Both the position numbers and the translations under genes were made by a program. The notes under the pieces are model-generated. The model was not told where the DNA came from. It ran no database searches and was given only the letters and a program-made list of their open reading frames with translations. DNA of 64,000 nucleotides, from NCBI RefSeq assembly GCF_005405305.1, contig NZ_BJDU01000001.1, positions 308,791-372,790 on the forward strand, read 5' to 3'. This stretch comes from Companilactobacillus formosensis (GTDB taxonomy: Bacteria > Bacillota > Bacilli > Lactobacillales > Lactobacillaceae). Positions 43,599 through 52,140 of this stretch are shown here, piece after piece; the first letter of the stretch is position 1, and every line of letters begins with the position of its first letter.

Positions 43599-44973
43599 GT
43601 TTGTTTTTAAACCAAATATGATTGAGGAATTAAAGGATAGTTACGATGTCGTGATTGTCGGTTCTGGTGGAGCTGGTTTGACGAGTGCTATTCAGGCTTA
43701 TGAATTAGGACTTTCACCAGTTATTTTAGAAAAAATGGACAAAATAGGTGGGAATACTAATCGTGCTTCTTCAGGAATGAATGCTGCCGAGACTTTTGTC
43801 CAATTGAATCACCATATCGTTGATAGCTTTCAAGAGTTTTATGATGAAACTTTTATCGGTGGTGGTAAACAAAATAATCCTGAACTTTTGAAGTTTTTCA
43901 CTGAACATGGAGCTCTAGCGATTGACTGGTTGGATCAACACGGATTAAAACTCGATGATTTAACCATCACGGGTGGAATGAAAACTATGAGAACGCATCG
44001 TCCTAGTAGTTTGATGCCAATCGGTGGCTATTTGATTACTGAATTGTTGAAATACGTTGAAAAATACCAAATTCCTTTATTTGATAATGTTAAAGTGACT
44101 GATATTTTATCTGACAATGGACAAGTCACTGGAATCAAAGCTGAATCAGATCGTGAAATTGAAATTAAAACTTCGGCGGTGATTTTAGCAACTGGTGGTT
44201 TTGGAGCTGGGAAAGATCTCTTAGCACAATACCGCTCTGATTTGCTTAATCTCAGAACGACTAATCAACCGGGCGCCACTGGGGATGGTATTAAATTAGC
44301 TCAAAAATTAGGTGCTCAATTAGTCGACATGGAACAAGTTCAAGTTCATCCAACCGTTCAACAAGATACACCGCACGCTTATTTGATTGGTGAAGCTGTT
44401 CGTGGTGAAGGTGCCATTTTGGTCAATAATGATGGAACTCGTTTCGTCAATGAATTGGATACTAGAAAGAATGTTACTCAAGCTATCGATGATTTAGGTG
44501 GAACTGGTGCTTACTTGATTTTTGATACTGATATTCGTAAGCGAGTCAAAGCTATCGAGTTTTATGACCACGTTGGCTTAGTAAAAACAGGACAAACTTT
44601 GTCAGAACTAGCTACAGAAATTAAAGTGGATGTGGATAACCTAGAAGGAACAGTATCTAAATGGAATCAAGCGGTTAAATCTCAACAAGACACAGAATTC
44701 AATCGTAGTACGGGTATGGAACGTGATATTTCAGATGGACCATTTTATGCCATTCATATCGCACCAGCCGTTCACTATACAATGGGTGGCTTGAAGATTA
44801 ATGATAAGACTCAAGTATTGAATACGGATAATAAAGTTATCAATGGATTGTTTGCGGCCGGTGAAATTGCTGGTGGCTTACATGGTAATAATCGAATCGG
44901 TGGTAATTCAATCGCTGAAACAGTTGTCTTTGGTAGACAAGCTGGACAACAAGTTTATAAATATCTCCACTAA
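43588..44973 (+). CDS. frdA: FAD-dependent fumarate reductase, soluble
   Basis: Reduces fumarate to succinate with an FAD flavoprotein fold. The dinucleotide site is YDVVIVGSGGAGLTSAIQAY near residue 16. The substrate region has GGLHGNNRIGGNSIAETVVFG near the C-terminus. The VNNDGTRFVNELDTRKNVTQ stretch is typical of the FrdA/flavocytochrome c group. I use ATG 43588 (461 residues) behind GAGGAG. There is no haem motif, membrane segment or FMN-binding domain, so an NADH-linked soluble electron sink is likely. Confidence 0.9.
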   Translation: MANKFVFKPNMIEELKDSYDVVIVGSGGAGLTSAIQAYELGLSPVILEKMDKIGGNTNRASSGMNAAETFVQLNHHIVDSFQEFYDETFIGGGKQNNPELLKFFTEHGALAIDWLDQHGLKLDDLTITGGMKTMRTHRPSSLMPIGGYLITELLKYVEKYQIPLFDNVKVTDILSDNGQVTGIKAESDREIEIKTSAVILATGGFGAGKDLLAQYRSDLLNLRTTNQPGATGDGIKLAQKLGAQLVDMEQVQVHPTVQQDTPHAYLIGEAVRGEGAILVNNDGTRFVNELDTRKNVTQAIDDLGGTGAYLIFDTDIRKRVKAIEFYDHVGLVKTGQTLSELATEIKVDVDNLEGTVSKWNQAVKSQQDTEFNRSTGMERDISDGPFYAIHIAPAVHYTMGGLKINDKTQVLNTDNKVINGLFAAGEIAGGLHGNNRIGGNSIAETVVFGRQAGQQVYKYLH

Positions 44974-45002
44974 AAAAGCTGACCAAAACGGTCAGCTTTT
45001 TT
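44973..45002. terminator. Bidirectional terminator
   Basis: AAAAAAGCTGACC pairs with GGTCAGCTTTTTT around AAAAC, ending the fumC-frdA transcript and, in reverse, the HAD gene that stops at 45001. Confidence 0.93.
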
Positions 45003-45627
45003 AGACTAATTCAATGAGATCAAAAGGTGTTTTTAGGTGATAATCAACTTTTGCAAATTCAGGGTTTTCTTTAGCACCCCAACTGGCTAAGCCAAATTCA
45101 ATCCCCGCGTTTTGAGCACATTGGAAATCATAGATTGAATCACCAACGTACATTGTCTCTCGAGGTGCTAAGTTTAAGGTCTCCATAGCTTTTAGGATAG
45201 GTTCAGGATTAGGTTTGTGTAATTTAGTTTTGGAAGCGGTGATGAAGACGTCAAAATATTTATCGATATCGAAATTATCTTTAACGACTTGCATTTCAGC
45301 ATCAGTTCTTGAAGTAACGATACCTAGTTTAATATTTTGTTGGCGTAATTGTTCTAGGGCTTGTTCGATACCATCAAAAACTGTGGCATAGTGGAACATA
45401 GCGTGGTCATTTTCATTCCAGTCATCTAATAATTTTTGGCTCTCAGCTTCTGAATGTACGTATCTTTCGACAGCTTTAGTGCCAGGTATTCCTAGAATGT
45501 AGAAGAGTTCTTCAGCCGTAGGCGAAATACCATAAGTGTCAGACAGTGTCTTTTGAAAAGATTTGATAATCGTTTTTTCAGTATCAATCAAAGTGCCATC
45601 AACATCGAATAAAATTGTACTCTTCAT
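45001..45627 (-). CDS. HAD-family phosphatase, phosphoglycolate phosphatase-like
   Basis: The 208 residues show motif I LFDVDGTLIDTEKT, motif II GIVTSRTD, the lysine in KLHKPNPEPILKAM and motif IV YVGDSIYDFQCAQNAG, with a helical cap between motifs I and II. This matches the Gph/PpaX group. It lies 12 bases after the deoR-type gene, so it may remove or detoxify a sugar phosphate linked to that regulon; this is inference. Confidence 0.88.
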   Translation of the reverse strand: MKSTILFDVDGTLIDTEKTIIKSFQKTLSDTYGISPTAEELFYILGIPGTKAVERYVHSEAESQKLLDDWNENDHAMFHYATVFDGIEQALEQLRQQNIKLGIVTSRTDAEMQVVKDNFDIDKYFDVFITASKTKLHKPNPEPILKAMETLNLAPRETMYVGDSIYDFQCAQNAGIEFGLASWGAKENPEFAKVDYHLKTPFDLIELV

Positions 45628-45639
45628 AATAAAAGCCTC

Positions 45640-46392
45640 CTAAATATAAATCATTTGCGTTTTAGATTTGATTAATTTGTTCTCGAGTTTTTGAGGTAAT
45701 TCGCCATTCGTAATAATATAATCAATTTGGTTTAGCTTAAGAGCCTTGAAGTTGTGTTGAACGTTTACCTTGCTACGATCCAATAAGAGGACAACTTTTT
45801 TAGATTGTTTACGGATTTTTGCTTTGTAATCAAGGTCATCTTCATAGGCATAATAAACTCCTTGTCCATCGATTCCCACACAACTGAGAAAAGCATAGTC
45901 GAATGAATAGTTTTCCATATCAAGACAAGGTTTGGTTCCAACGACGCAGCGCTTCTCGGGGTCCAAATTACCACCTAAGATTCGTGACTTGCAGGGGGCA
46001 AAACGGATTAATTGATCAGCAATATCTAGGGAATTAGTTACAGCAAATAAATCTTTTTTAGTGATGTATCTCGATAAAAAGCTGATCGTTGTAGAAACGT
46101 CTAAATAAATTTGATTAGCTTGATTGGCAAAGACAGCAGCCTTTTTAGCTAATTTTTGTTTGTCAGTAACGTGTTGATCATTACGCTTTAAATAGTTATC
46201 GAGCTTTTTAAAAGTGTTGGGTAAGCTAATACCACCATAATTTCGCTCTACTAAGTCATTATCAGTTAATTTGACGATATCACGACGAGCAGTGTCTCTG
46301 GAAGTATTAGTTAAATCGATGATTTCTTTGAGAGATAGGGATTGTTTTTCTTGGAGAGTTTTCATGATTAGTTCTAGTCGTTCTTTTTGCAT
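45640..46392 (-). CDS. DeoR-family sugar regulator
   Basis: N-terminal helix-turn-helix (LIMKTLQEKQSLSLKEIIDL, then TNTSRDTARRDIVKL) and a C-terminal sugar-phosphate-binding DeoRC domain with YLDVSTTISFLSRYI, GGNLDPEKRCVVG and LLLDRSKVN. Length is 250 residues. It is separated from the PTS gene upstream by a strong hairpin but may respond to the phosphorylated PTS product. Its ribosome binding site AGGCGG is ten bases upstream. Confidence 0.9.
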   Translation of the reverse strand: MQKERLELIMKTLQEKQSLSLKEIIDLTNTSRDTARRDIVKLTDNDLVERNYGGISLPNTFKKLDNYLKRNDQHVTDKQKLAKKAAVFANQANQIYLDVSTTISFLSRYITKKDLFAVTNSLDIADQLIRFAPCKSRILGGNLDPEKRCVVGTKPCLDMENYSFDYAFLSCVGIDGQGVYYAYEDDLDYKAKIRKQSKKVVLLLDRSKVNVQHNFKALKLNQIDYIITNGELPQKLENKLIKSKTQMIYI

Positions 46393-46409
46393 ATGTTTAC
46401 CGCCTAAAA

Positions 46410-46452
46410 AAAATAAGTTACTATAAGTATTTATCTTATAGTAACTTATTTT
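46410..46452 (-). terminator. Terminator between PTS gene and deoR-type gene
   Basis: AAAATAAGTTACTATAAG and CTTATAGTAACTTATTTT form an almost perfect 18-base stem with a 7-base loop. On the - strand it is followed by a run of T. Readthrough or a promoter in the loop region would be needed for the regulator gene; the stem itself is a possible operator too. Confidence 0.82.
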
Positions 46453-46468
46453 GACTTAAAACACAATA

Positions 46469-47890
46469 TTAAGCTTCTTGATCACTTGATTGCATTTTGT
46501 CATTGTAACCAAAGAGGTAAGTAAGGACAAAAGCGGCACCGAAGGCAATCAAATGAGAAACAATGTAGGCTGTGAAATTAGAATCGATTCCACCTTTAGG
46601 GTTGATGAATGAAGGAAAACCAATCAAACTGCCAGTAAAACCATAAATTACTAAGTTCATTCCTCCGGCGACAGCACCACCGATAGCATTACCAATCATT
46701 GTCATATAGAAAACTTTTTTATACTTCAAAAGGATTCCGTAAAGTGATGGTTCAGAAATTCCACAAAGTGCAGAAACTCCGGCTGAATATCCAAGAGCTT
46801 CGAATTTCTTTTTCTTAGTTTTGATGGCGACTGCAAAAACTGCACCAGCAATACCCATAGCAGTAATGGAAGTTAAAGCACAGATAACACTTTGACCGTT
46901 AACAGCTAAATCATTGATAACGATAGGAATCAAAGGCCAATGTAGACCAAAGACTACTAGGATTGGATAGAAAGCGCCGTAGATAGCACCACCGATGATA
47001 CCATTGAAAGCTAATAGACCAGAGATACCGTCAGCTAGGCCTTTACTTAAGACAGTGATGATTGGAGCAACGGCTAATAATAGAACAAAAGATAAAATAA
47101 TAATTTCAATAATAGGAACGAAGATACCTTGAATCATTTCAGGAATAGCTTTTTTGAGGTATTTTTCAACATATTTACCTAACCAGGCAGCTACGATAAT
47201 AGGGAAGACGGATCCAGAGTAATTCATGATTTTAACGGCGAAGTCACCGAACAATCCGATTTCTGGAACCTTGTTGCCAGCAATGCCAATAATATTGGGA
47301 TGAATCAAAAAGGCACCGATAACAGCCATAGCGATAGGATCAGAACCAAGTTTTTTAGCAGCAGTGAATCCTAAAATAACTGGTAAGAAATAGAAAATTG
47401 TGTCAGCCATCGTATTGATCAATAAGTAAATACCGGCTTTATCACTTAAAACTCCGGCACTGACTAAACCAGCTAGGATACCTTTAGTGATACCAGAACC
47501 AGCTAAAACACCGATAATTGGCATCATAGAAGCAGTTAATACACCGATAAATTCATCATAGCCGTGTTTGATTTTTGTACCAAGACTTTGATTTTCTACT
47601 TGTTCTACAACGGCCTCTTTAGGAATTGTTTTTTCAGTATTAAGACGAGGCAAAACATCCAAGATTGAGTTGAAGACATCAGTCACCTTATTGCCAATAA
47701 CAACTTGATATTGACCTTGAGCCTTCATAACTTTGATGGTAACGTCCATGTTTTCTAGAGCCTCAGTATCAGCTTTTGATTCATCTTTTAAAGTAAAACG
47801 TAGTCTTGTCATGCAGTGAATTAAAGTGTTGATGTTTTCATCGCCGCCGACGTGCTTGATAATTTGTTTTGCATCAGCTGTGTAATCCAT
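46469..47890 (-). CDS. PTS EIIBC, glucose/sucrose/beta-glucoside superfamily
   Basis: Phosphotransferase permease with the EIIB domain first: phosphorylated Cys26 in NTLIHCMTRLRFTLKDES. The EIIC membrane domain follows from about residue 105, with MPIIGVLAGSGITKGILAGL and the GISEPSLYGI loop near residue 375. No EIIA domain is present in the 473 residues, so a separate EIIA is needed. The sugar is not evident. It is co-directional with the esterase gene 12 bases upstream, a possible pairing for acylated sugars. Confidence 0.92.
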   Translation of the reverse strand: MDYTADAKQIIKHVGGDENINTLIHCMTRLRFTLKDESKADTEALENMDVTIKVMKAQGQYQVVIGNKVTDVFNSILDVLPRLNTEKTIPKEAVVEQVENQSLGTKIKHGYDEFIGVLTASMMPIIGVLAGSGITKGILAGLVSAGVLSDKAGIYLLINTMADTIFYFLPVILGFTAAKKLGSDPIAMAVIGAFLIHPNIIGIAGNKVPEIGLFGDFAVKIMNYSGSVFPIIVAAWLGKYVEKYLKKAIPEMIQGIFVPIIEIIILSFVLLLAVAPIITVLSKGLADGISGLLAFNGIIGGAIYGAFYPILVVFGLHWPLIPIVINDLAVNGQSVICALTSITAMGIAGAVFAVAIKTKKKKFEALGYSAGVSALCGISEPSLYGILLKYKKVFYMTMIGNAIGGAVAGGMNLVIYGFTGSLIGFPSFINPKGGIDSNFTAYIVSHLIAFGAAFVLTYLFGYNDKMQSSDQEA

Positions 47891-47902
47891 AATTTTTCTC
47901 CT

Positions 47903-48697
47903 TTAACATAGTCTTTCTTCAGGTAAGTAATTGATTGGCAACCAGCTTAAAATATCTTCTAAGAATTTGTCCCAGTAATACCAATCATGTTTACCATTGG
48001 TAAAATCAGCTTCAACTTGAATACCGATTTGTGATAATTCGTCAATGAATTTTTGATTGTCTTGATAGAGAAAATCTTGTTTACCACACCAATCAAATAA
48101 TTTAGGGATAGTTTCATTACAAGCAAGTTTTTGTTTGGCTAAATGTACGAGATCATTTTGGGAATCGTCAAACTCTTTTTGATTGAAAATACCATTCCAA
48201 TAATTTTGAGGACGAAAGCTTTCGAGAATTTCATTGCTACAAGGATAGAAAGCTCCGGATAAAGCAGCGGCATAACTAAATTGATTAGTGGAAAGGGCTA
48301 TTTTATAAGCTCCATAGCCACCCATCGAAGCTCCCATAATGAAATTCTTTTCTCGATCAGTAGAAATCTGTGGGAAAAATTCATGGACGACTTTGGGTAG
48401 TTCTTCAGCAATGTCGTTGTAGTAGTTCAAACCGTAATTAGTATTGGCATACCAACTTAAATCGGCGTTGGGCATAACGATCGCAACAGCAGTGTTTTTG
48501 AGTAAACGTTCAAGACGAGTTTTACGTAGCCAAGAAGTGTTGTCATCGCTCATGCCATGGAGTAAATAAATTACCGGAAGATCATTTAAAATATTTTGGT
48601 CCCAAGTTGTATCGTTAGTAACTTGTGGTAAGAGGACGTCCATTTGACAATCTTTAAGCAAAGCATTAGAAAAGTAATTGATTTTTAAATGTGCCAT
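47903..48697 (-). CDS. Esterase, EstA/esterase D-like alpha/beta hydrolase
   Basis: Cytosolic serine esterase. The nucleophile is Ser124 in IMGASMGGYGAYK. The oxyanion region is YLLHGMSDDNTSWLRKT. The acid is probably the Asp in WCGKQDFLYQ and the histidine that in NGKHDWYYW. It resembles lactococcal tributyrin esterase EstA and S-formylglutathione hydrolases. I start at ATG 48697 (264 residues), because AAGGAG lies between the upstream ATG 48712 and this codon. It leads the operon with the PTS gene and is divergent from an AraC regulator. Confidence 0.88.
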   Translation of the reverse strand: MAHLKINYFSNALLKDCQMDVLLPQVTNDTTWDQNILNDLPVIYLLHGMSDDNTSWLRKTRLERLLKNTAVAIVMPNADLSWYANTNYGLNYYNDIAEELPKVVHEFFPQISTDREKNFIMGASMGGYGAYKIALSTNQFSYAAALSGAFYPCSNEILESFRPQNYWNGIFNQKEFDDSQNDLVHLAKQKLACNETIPKLFDWCGKQDFLYQDNQKFIDELSQIGIQVEADFTNGKHDWYYWDKFLEDILSWLPINYLPEERLC

Positions 48698-48737
48698 TTT
48701 TTGCTCCTTCATATTTTAGTTATTTAAACGAATCTCA

Positions 48738-48767
48738 TTGACAAGGCTTATTGTATACGATTACAAT
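48738..48767 (+). promoter_or_regulatory. Promoter with inverted repeat before the AraC gene
   Basis: TTGACA at 48738-48743 and TACAAT at 48762-48767 with an 18-base spacer. ATTGTA (48750-48755) and TACAAT (48762-48767) form an inverted repeat over the spacer and -10, a candidate binding site in the divergent AraC/esterase region. Confidence 0.65.
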
Positions 48768-48827
48768 TTAATTAATCAGTTTATATTTGCTCAAATAACT
48801 ACCATTTTTTGTCTAGGAGTGAAGAGT

Positions 48828-49676
48828 ATGACTACACCAATGGAAATACTGGAATTTGATTATGTTAATCCCGTCAAATGTATTTATCATCGGCCGATTG
48901 GAAAAAAATATGTCGTTCCACATTGGCATGAAGCAATTGAAATTACGTATGTTGCTAAAGGAAACCCGGGAACTATGTTTATTGAGGATCAGACATATCA
49001 ATTAGAGCAAGGGGATGTTTATGTTATTAACTCTCGCTTGATTCATGGTTTTGATACGAAGATAACTAATAGTCAGCGAATAGTTACTTTGTTGATCAAT
49101 TATGGTTGGCTACGACATTGTTTACCAAAAACTGTTCGCAATAAAAGTTTTTCTTTAATTAAACAACCAAAAAAAGACAGCCAATTGGCTGCCTTCAGGG
49201 AGTTAGTAGGTTTAATAAATAATATCAAGGATTATCAATGTTTAGATACTAGCGAGGATAATCATCTGCACCAATTGTCAATGTCGGTAGAACTAATCAG
49301 TGTTTTAGTAAAGAATTTTACAGTTGATCAGGAATTGCAACATCAAATACCACAGATAATTGCTCAAGTGATTGAAGATTTTCATCAGCAATATCAAAAT
49401 GAGATTCAATTATCAGATATGGCTAAAAATTATAATTATAGCTATGCTTATTTTTCGAAATTATTTAAGCGCTATTTAGGTATCTCACCTAAGAAGTATT
49501 TGACCTTATTGCGGGTTCAAAAGGCGGCAGAAATGATTGAGACGAGTGATGACAAGTTGAGTCAGGTAGCTTTAAAAACTGGTTTTCCTGATGAAAAAAG
49601 TTTTTATGCTGCTTTCAAAGCTAGGTATCGTCAAACGCCTTTGGAATATCGTAAGAAATTACAAAGTATCACCTAA
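48828..49676 (+). CDS. AraC-family transcriptional regulator
   Basis: The N-terminal half is a cupin-like sensor (HWHEAIEITYVAKGNPG, then YQLEQGDVYVINSRLIHGF). The C-terminal 100 residues hold two helix-turn-helix units, with IQLSDMAKNYNYSYAYFSKL, FKRYLGISPKKYL and the family signature FPDEKSFYAAFKARYRQTPLEYR. I start at ATG 48828 (282 residues) behind AGGAGTGA, not at the unsupported upstream codon 48738. It probably activates the divergent esterase-PTS operon. Its end overlaps the convergent thrB by four bases. Confidence 0.9.
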   Translation: MTTPMEILEFDYVNPVKCIYHRPIGKKYVVPHWHEAIEITYVAKGNPGTMFIEDQTYQLEQGDVYVINSRLIHGFDTKITNSQRIVTLLINYGWLRHCLPKTVRNKSFSLIKQPKKDSQLAAFRELVGLINNIKDYQCLDTSEDNHLHQLSMSVELISVLVKNFTVDQELQHQIPQIIAQVIEDFHQQYQNEIQLSDMAKNYNYSYAYFSKLFKRYLGISPKKYLTLLRVQKAAEMIETSDDKLSQVALKTGFPDEKSFYAAFKARYRQTPLEYRKKLQSIT

Positions 49677-50554
49677 ATCAAGTCACTGCTAGCACCTTTA
49701 GTGTCGACAGATAATAAATGAGTTTCCCAATTTGGGAAGCTTTTTTTTGTTTCCTCAATAATTTTTTGAGCATCATTGAGATTAGAGGTAATTGCCATCA
49801 AAGTTGAACCACTACCACTGATGTAAAGAACACCACCATCTTTTTGACAAATAGCTTTAACCATTGAATAGTCGGGAATCAATTTACTACGGAAAGGTTC
49901 ATGCATTTTATCGATAATAGCTTGACGGATCAATTGCAAGTCACCATTTTCTAAAGCTTTGGAAAGAGCTACGGCATGTCCAACTTGGTAACTGACAGTT
50001 TGATAATCCATCGATTTGGGGAGGACCTGACGAGCTTTTTTGGTACTAAGTTGGTAATCAGGAACTAAGGCTACAAAGAATAAATCCGAGGAAACTTTAA
50101 AAGCAACATTTTGAATATTTTCTTGGCTATCGGTAAAAGAGACATTCAAGTTGCCTAAGATGGCAGGAGCAACATTGTCGGGATGTCCTTCCATTTCAGT
50201 TGCTAGAGTCAAAATTTCTTCTTTATCTAATGGAGAGTCGAACCACAAGTTAGCTCCCATCAAACCACCAACGATGCAAACAGCTGAACTGCCTAACCCA
50301 CGAGAAACGGGAACGTGATTATCGATAGTAATTTTTACGTTAGGAACTGGATGATTGAGAAATTGGCAACCGTGAACAAAAGCCTGATAGATCAAATTCT
50401 GTTCATTTTGAAACTGTTCATCGCAGCCATTTATGATCAATTTCTGAGAGCTTTGTTCAAAGTCAATAATCGAATAGAGTGAAACGGCTAAACCCATGCA
50501 GTCGAAACCAACACCCAGATTGGCACTCGTAGCGGGGACTTTAATTCTTATCAT
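49673..50554 (-). CDS. thrB: Homoserine kinase
   Basis: GHMP kinase that phosphorylates homoserine in threonine synthesis. IKVPATSANLGVGFDCMGLA at the start and the ATP loop VPVSRGLGSSAVCIVGGLMGA near residue 85 are diagnostic, with the C-terminal ISGSGSTLMAI. I start at ATG 50554 (293 residues). The open frame extends upstream, but that part only shadows thrC. It overlaps the thrC end by 14 bases, with GAGG as ribosome binding site. Confidence 0.95.
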   Translation of the reverse strand: MIRIKVPATSANLGVGFDCMGLAVSLYSIIDFEQSSQKLIINGCDEQFQNEQNLIYQAFVHGCQFLNHPVPNVKITIDNHVPVSRGLGSSAVCIVGGLMGANLWFDSPLDKEEILTLATEMEGHPDNVAPAILGNLNVSFTDSQENIQNVAFKVSSDLFFVALVPDYQLSTKKARQVLPKSMDYQTVSYQVGHAVALSKALENGDLQLIRQAIIDKMHEPFRSKLIPDYSMVKAICQKDGGVLYISGSGSTLMAITSNLNDAQKIIEETKKSFPNWETHLLSVDTKGASSDLI

Positions 50555-52031
50555 AAAAATCGGCCTCGACTTTCTGCTGAATATAGTCTTCCATTTTATC
50601 TTTATCAATAACATCATCATGCAAAACTGGCAAATTCCAAACTTCAGCGAGATTTTTAGGGATTGGTAAATTAGTTTTTTCATGGATAGCTTGCATAGCG
50701 TCGAAGTCATTGTCAATTTTTTGCTTGAGAATTGCTTCTGCCACCACATGAGTGAACTTATAAGGACTAGCAGTACTGAGTAAAATCATTGGTGTCTCAG
50801 AATCTTGCTTTTGGTAGTCACGCATAACTTTGTAGCCGACTGCAGTGTGAGGATCCATTAAATAGTTGTCTTTTTCATAAACTTTTTCAATTGCTTGTTT
50901 GATTTCTTCATCAGTACTGTATCCGCAATAGAAATCCTTTTGAATCTCGGCGAGAACTTCGGGTTTAACTTGATACTTACCAGAGCTTTCCAATTGATCC
51001 ATTAATTGTTTAACGTATTTTGTATCTTCGCCACTCTTGTAGTAAAGCAATCTTTCAAAATTACTAGAAATTTGGATATCCATACTAGGAGCAAAAGTCT
51101 TTAGGAATGGACGATTGCGGTCATAAATACCAGTTTGGAAAAATTTTGTTAAAACGTTATTTTCATTACTGGCGACGATAAATTTTTTAACAGGCAATCC
51201 CATTTGTTTAGCATAATAGCCAGCTAAGACGTCACCGAAGTTACCAGTTGGAACGGTGAAATTAACTTGATCACCTAATTTAATTTGACCTTTTTCTATT
51301 AGTTGTATATATGAAGCAAAGTAGTAAACAACTTGCGGAATCAGACGGCCAATGTTGATGGAATTAGCACTTGAAAGACTGATATTTTCGCCTAGTTTTT
51401 GTTTGAAGCTTTGGTCGTTGAAAATTTTTTTGACATTACTTTGAGCATCGTCGAAATTTCCTTTAATGGCAGTGATTTCTGTGTTACTACCAGTAGTTGT
51501 CTGCATTTGTAGTTGTTGGATCTTGCTGACACCATTGTATGGATAGAAGACCGTGATACCCATTTTTTCAAGATTCTTAAAGCCTTCAAGAGCGGCCTTA
51601 CCAGTATCGCCACTTGTGGCTGTTAAAATCATAACTCTTTGATCTGGTGTTAAAACTTGTTTCATTAATTGTGGCAACATTTGTAGACCAATATCTTTGA
51701 AAGCACTTGTTGGTCCGTGAAATAATTCTAAAACATTAAAATCGTTAACTTTTTTGATAGGAGTTATAAGTGAGGTGTCAAAGCTATGATTATAGGCATT
51801 TTGGATACATTCTTCAATTTGTATTTCTGAAAAATCTGGCAATAATTTCATCAAAACAATTTTAGCGATTGCTTGATAATTTTTATGTACCAATTGTCCT
51901 AAATTTATTTTTAATTTTGCCAATTCTGGATAAACGAAGAGTCCACCATCATCAGAGAATCCCTTCTTGATTGCTGCTTTGGCAGGTAATTGCACCTGGT
52001 TGTCTCGTGTACTTGTATAATTTTTATTCAT
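50541..52031 (-). CDS. thrC: Threonine synthase
   Basis: PLP enzyme converting O-phosphohomoserine to threonine. The PLP lysine is Lys112 in HGPTSAFKDIGLQMLP. Other conserved stretches are TATSGDTGKAALEGF and FTVPTGNFGDVLAGYYAKQMGLP. At 496 residues it belongs to the longer, yeast/E. coli-like type. ATG 52031 lies eight bases after AAGGAG; ATG 52037 is too close. It is divergent from hom across a 109-base gap where I see no clear promoter or riboswitch. Confidence 0.96.
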   Translation of the reverse strand: MNKNYTSTRDNQVQLPAKAAIKKGFSDDGGLFVYPELAKLKINLGQLVHKNYQAIAKIVLMKLLPDFSEIQIEECIQNAYNHSFDTSLITPIKKVNDFNVLELFHGPTSAFKDIGLQMLPQLMKQVLTPDQRVMILTATSGDTGKAALEGFKNLEKMGITVFYPYNGVSKIQQLQMQTTTGSNTEITAIKGNFDDAQSNVKKIFNDQSFKQKLGENISLSSANSINIGRLIPQVVYYFASYIQLIEKGQIKLGDQVNFTVPTGNFGDVLAGYYAKQMGLPVKKFIVASNENNVLTKFFQTGIYDRNRPFLKTFAPSMDIQISSNFERLLYYKSGEDTKYVKQLMDQLESSGKYQVKPEVLAEIQKDFYCGYSTDEEIKQAIEKVYEKDNYLMDPHTAVGYKVMRDYQKQDSETPMILLSTASPYKFTHVVAEAILKQKIDNDFDAMQAIHEKTNLPIPKNLAEVWNLPVLHDDVIDKDKMEDYIQQKVEADFYDKN

Positions 52032-52140
52032 AATCATAACTCCTTGCTTTTCGAATATCTATATAGTAGACTGTTCATAAATTAAAAACAAGTGTTTATT
52101 GTCGATAGACACAAATAAAAGAAAACAGGAGGTTAAACCT

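Noticed and set aside
45001-45627. Beta-phosphoglucomutase partner for the GH65 phosphorylase
   Set aside because: The HAD protein has the Gph/PpaX pattern (LFDVDGTLIDT) rather than the PgmB pattern, lies on the other strand and is separated by fumC-frdA and a terminator.
45765-45974. Second - strand frame inside the DeoR gene
   Set aside because: It overlaps the strongly supported sugar-binding domain of the regulator in another frame; no independent signal is present.
48738-48827. Upstream start for the AraC gene
   Set aside because: The first 30 residues cover the promoter region and have no ribosome binding site; AGGAGTGA precedes ATG 48828.
50555-50749. Extended thrB frame starting inside thrC
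   Set aside because: The extension is out-of-frame thrC sequence. The homoserine kinase family begins at IRIKVPATSANLG, which fits ATG 50554.
52032-52140. Riboswitch or T-box between thrC and hom
   Set aside because: The 109-base gap is too short for a T-box and has no T-box sequence or terminator-antiterminator pair. Promoter matches are weak on both strands.
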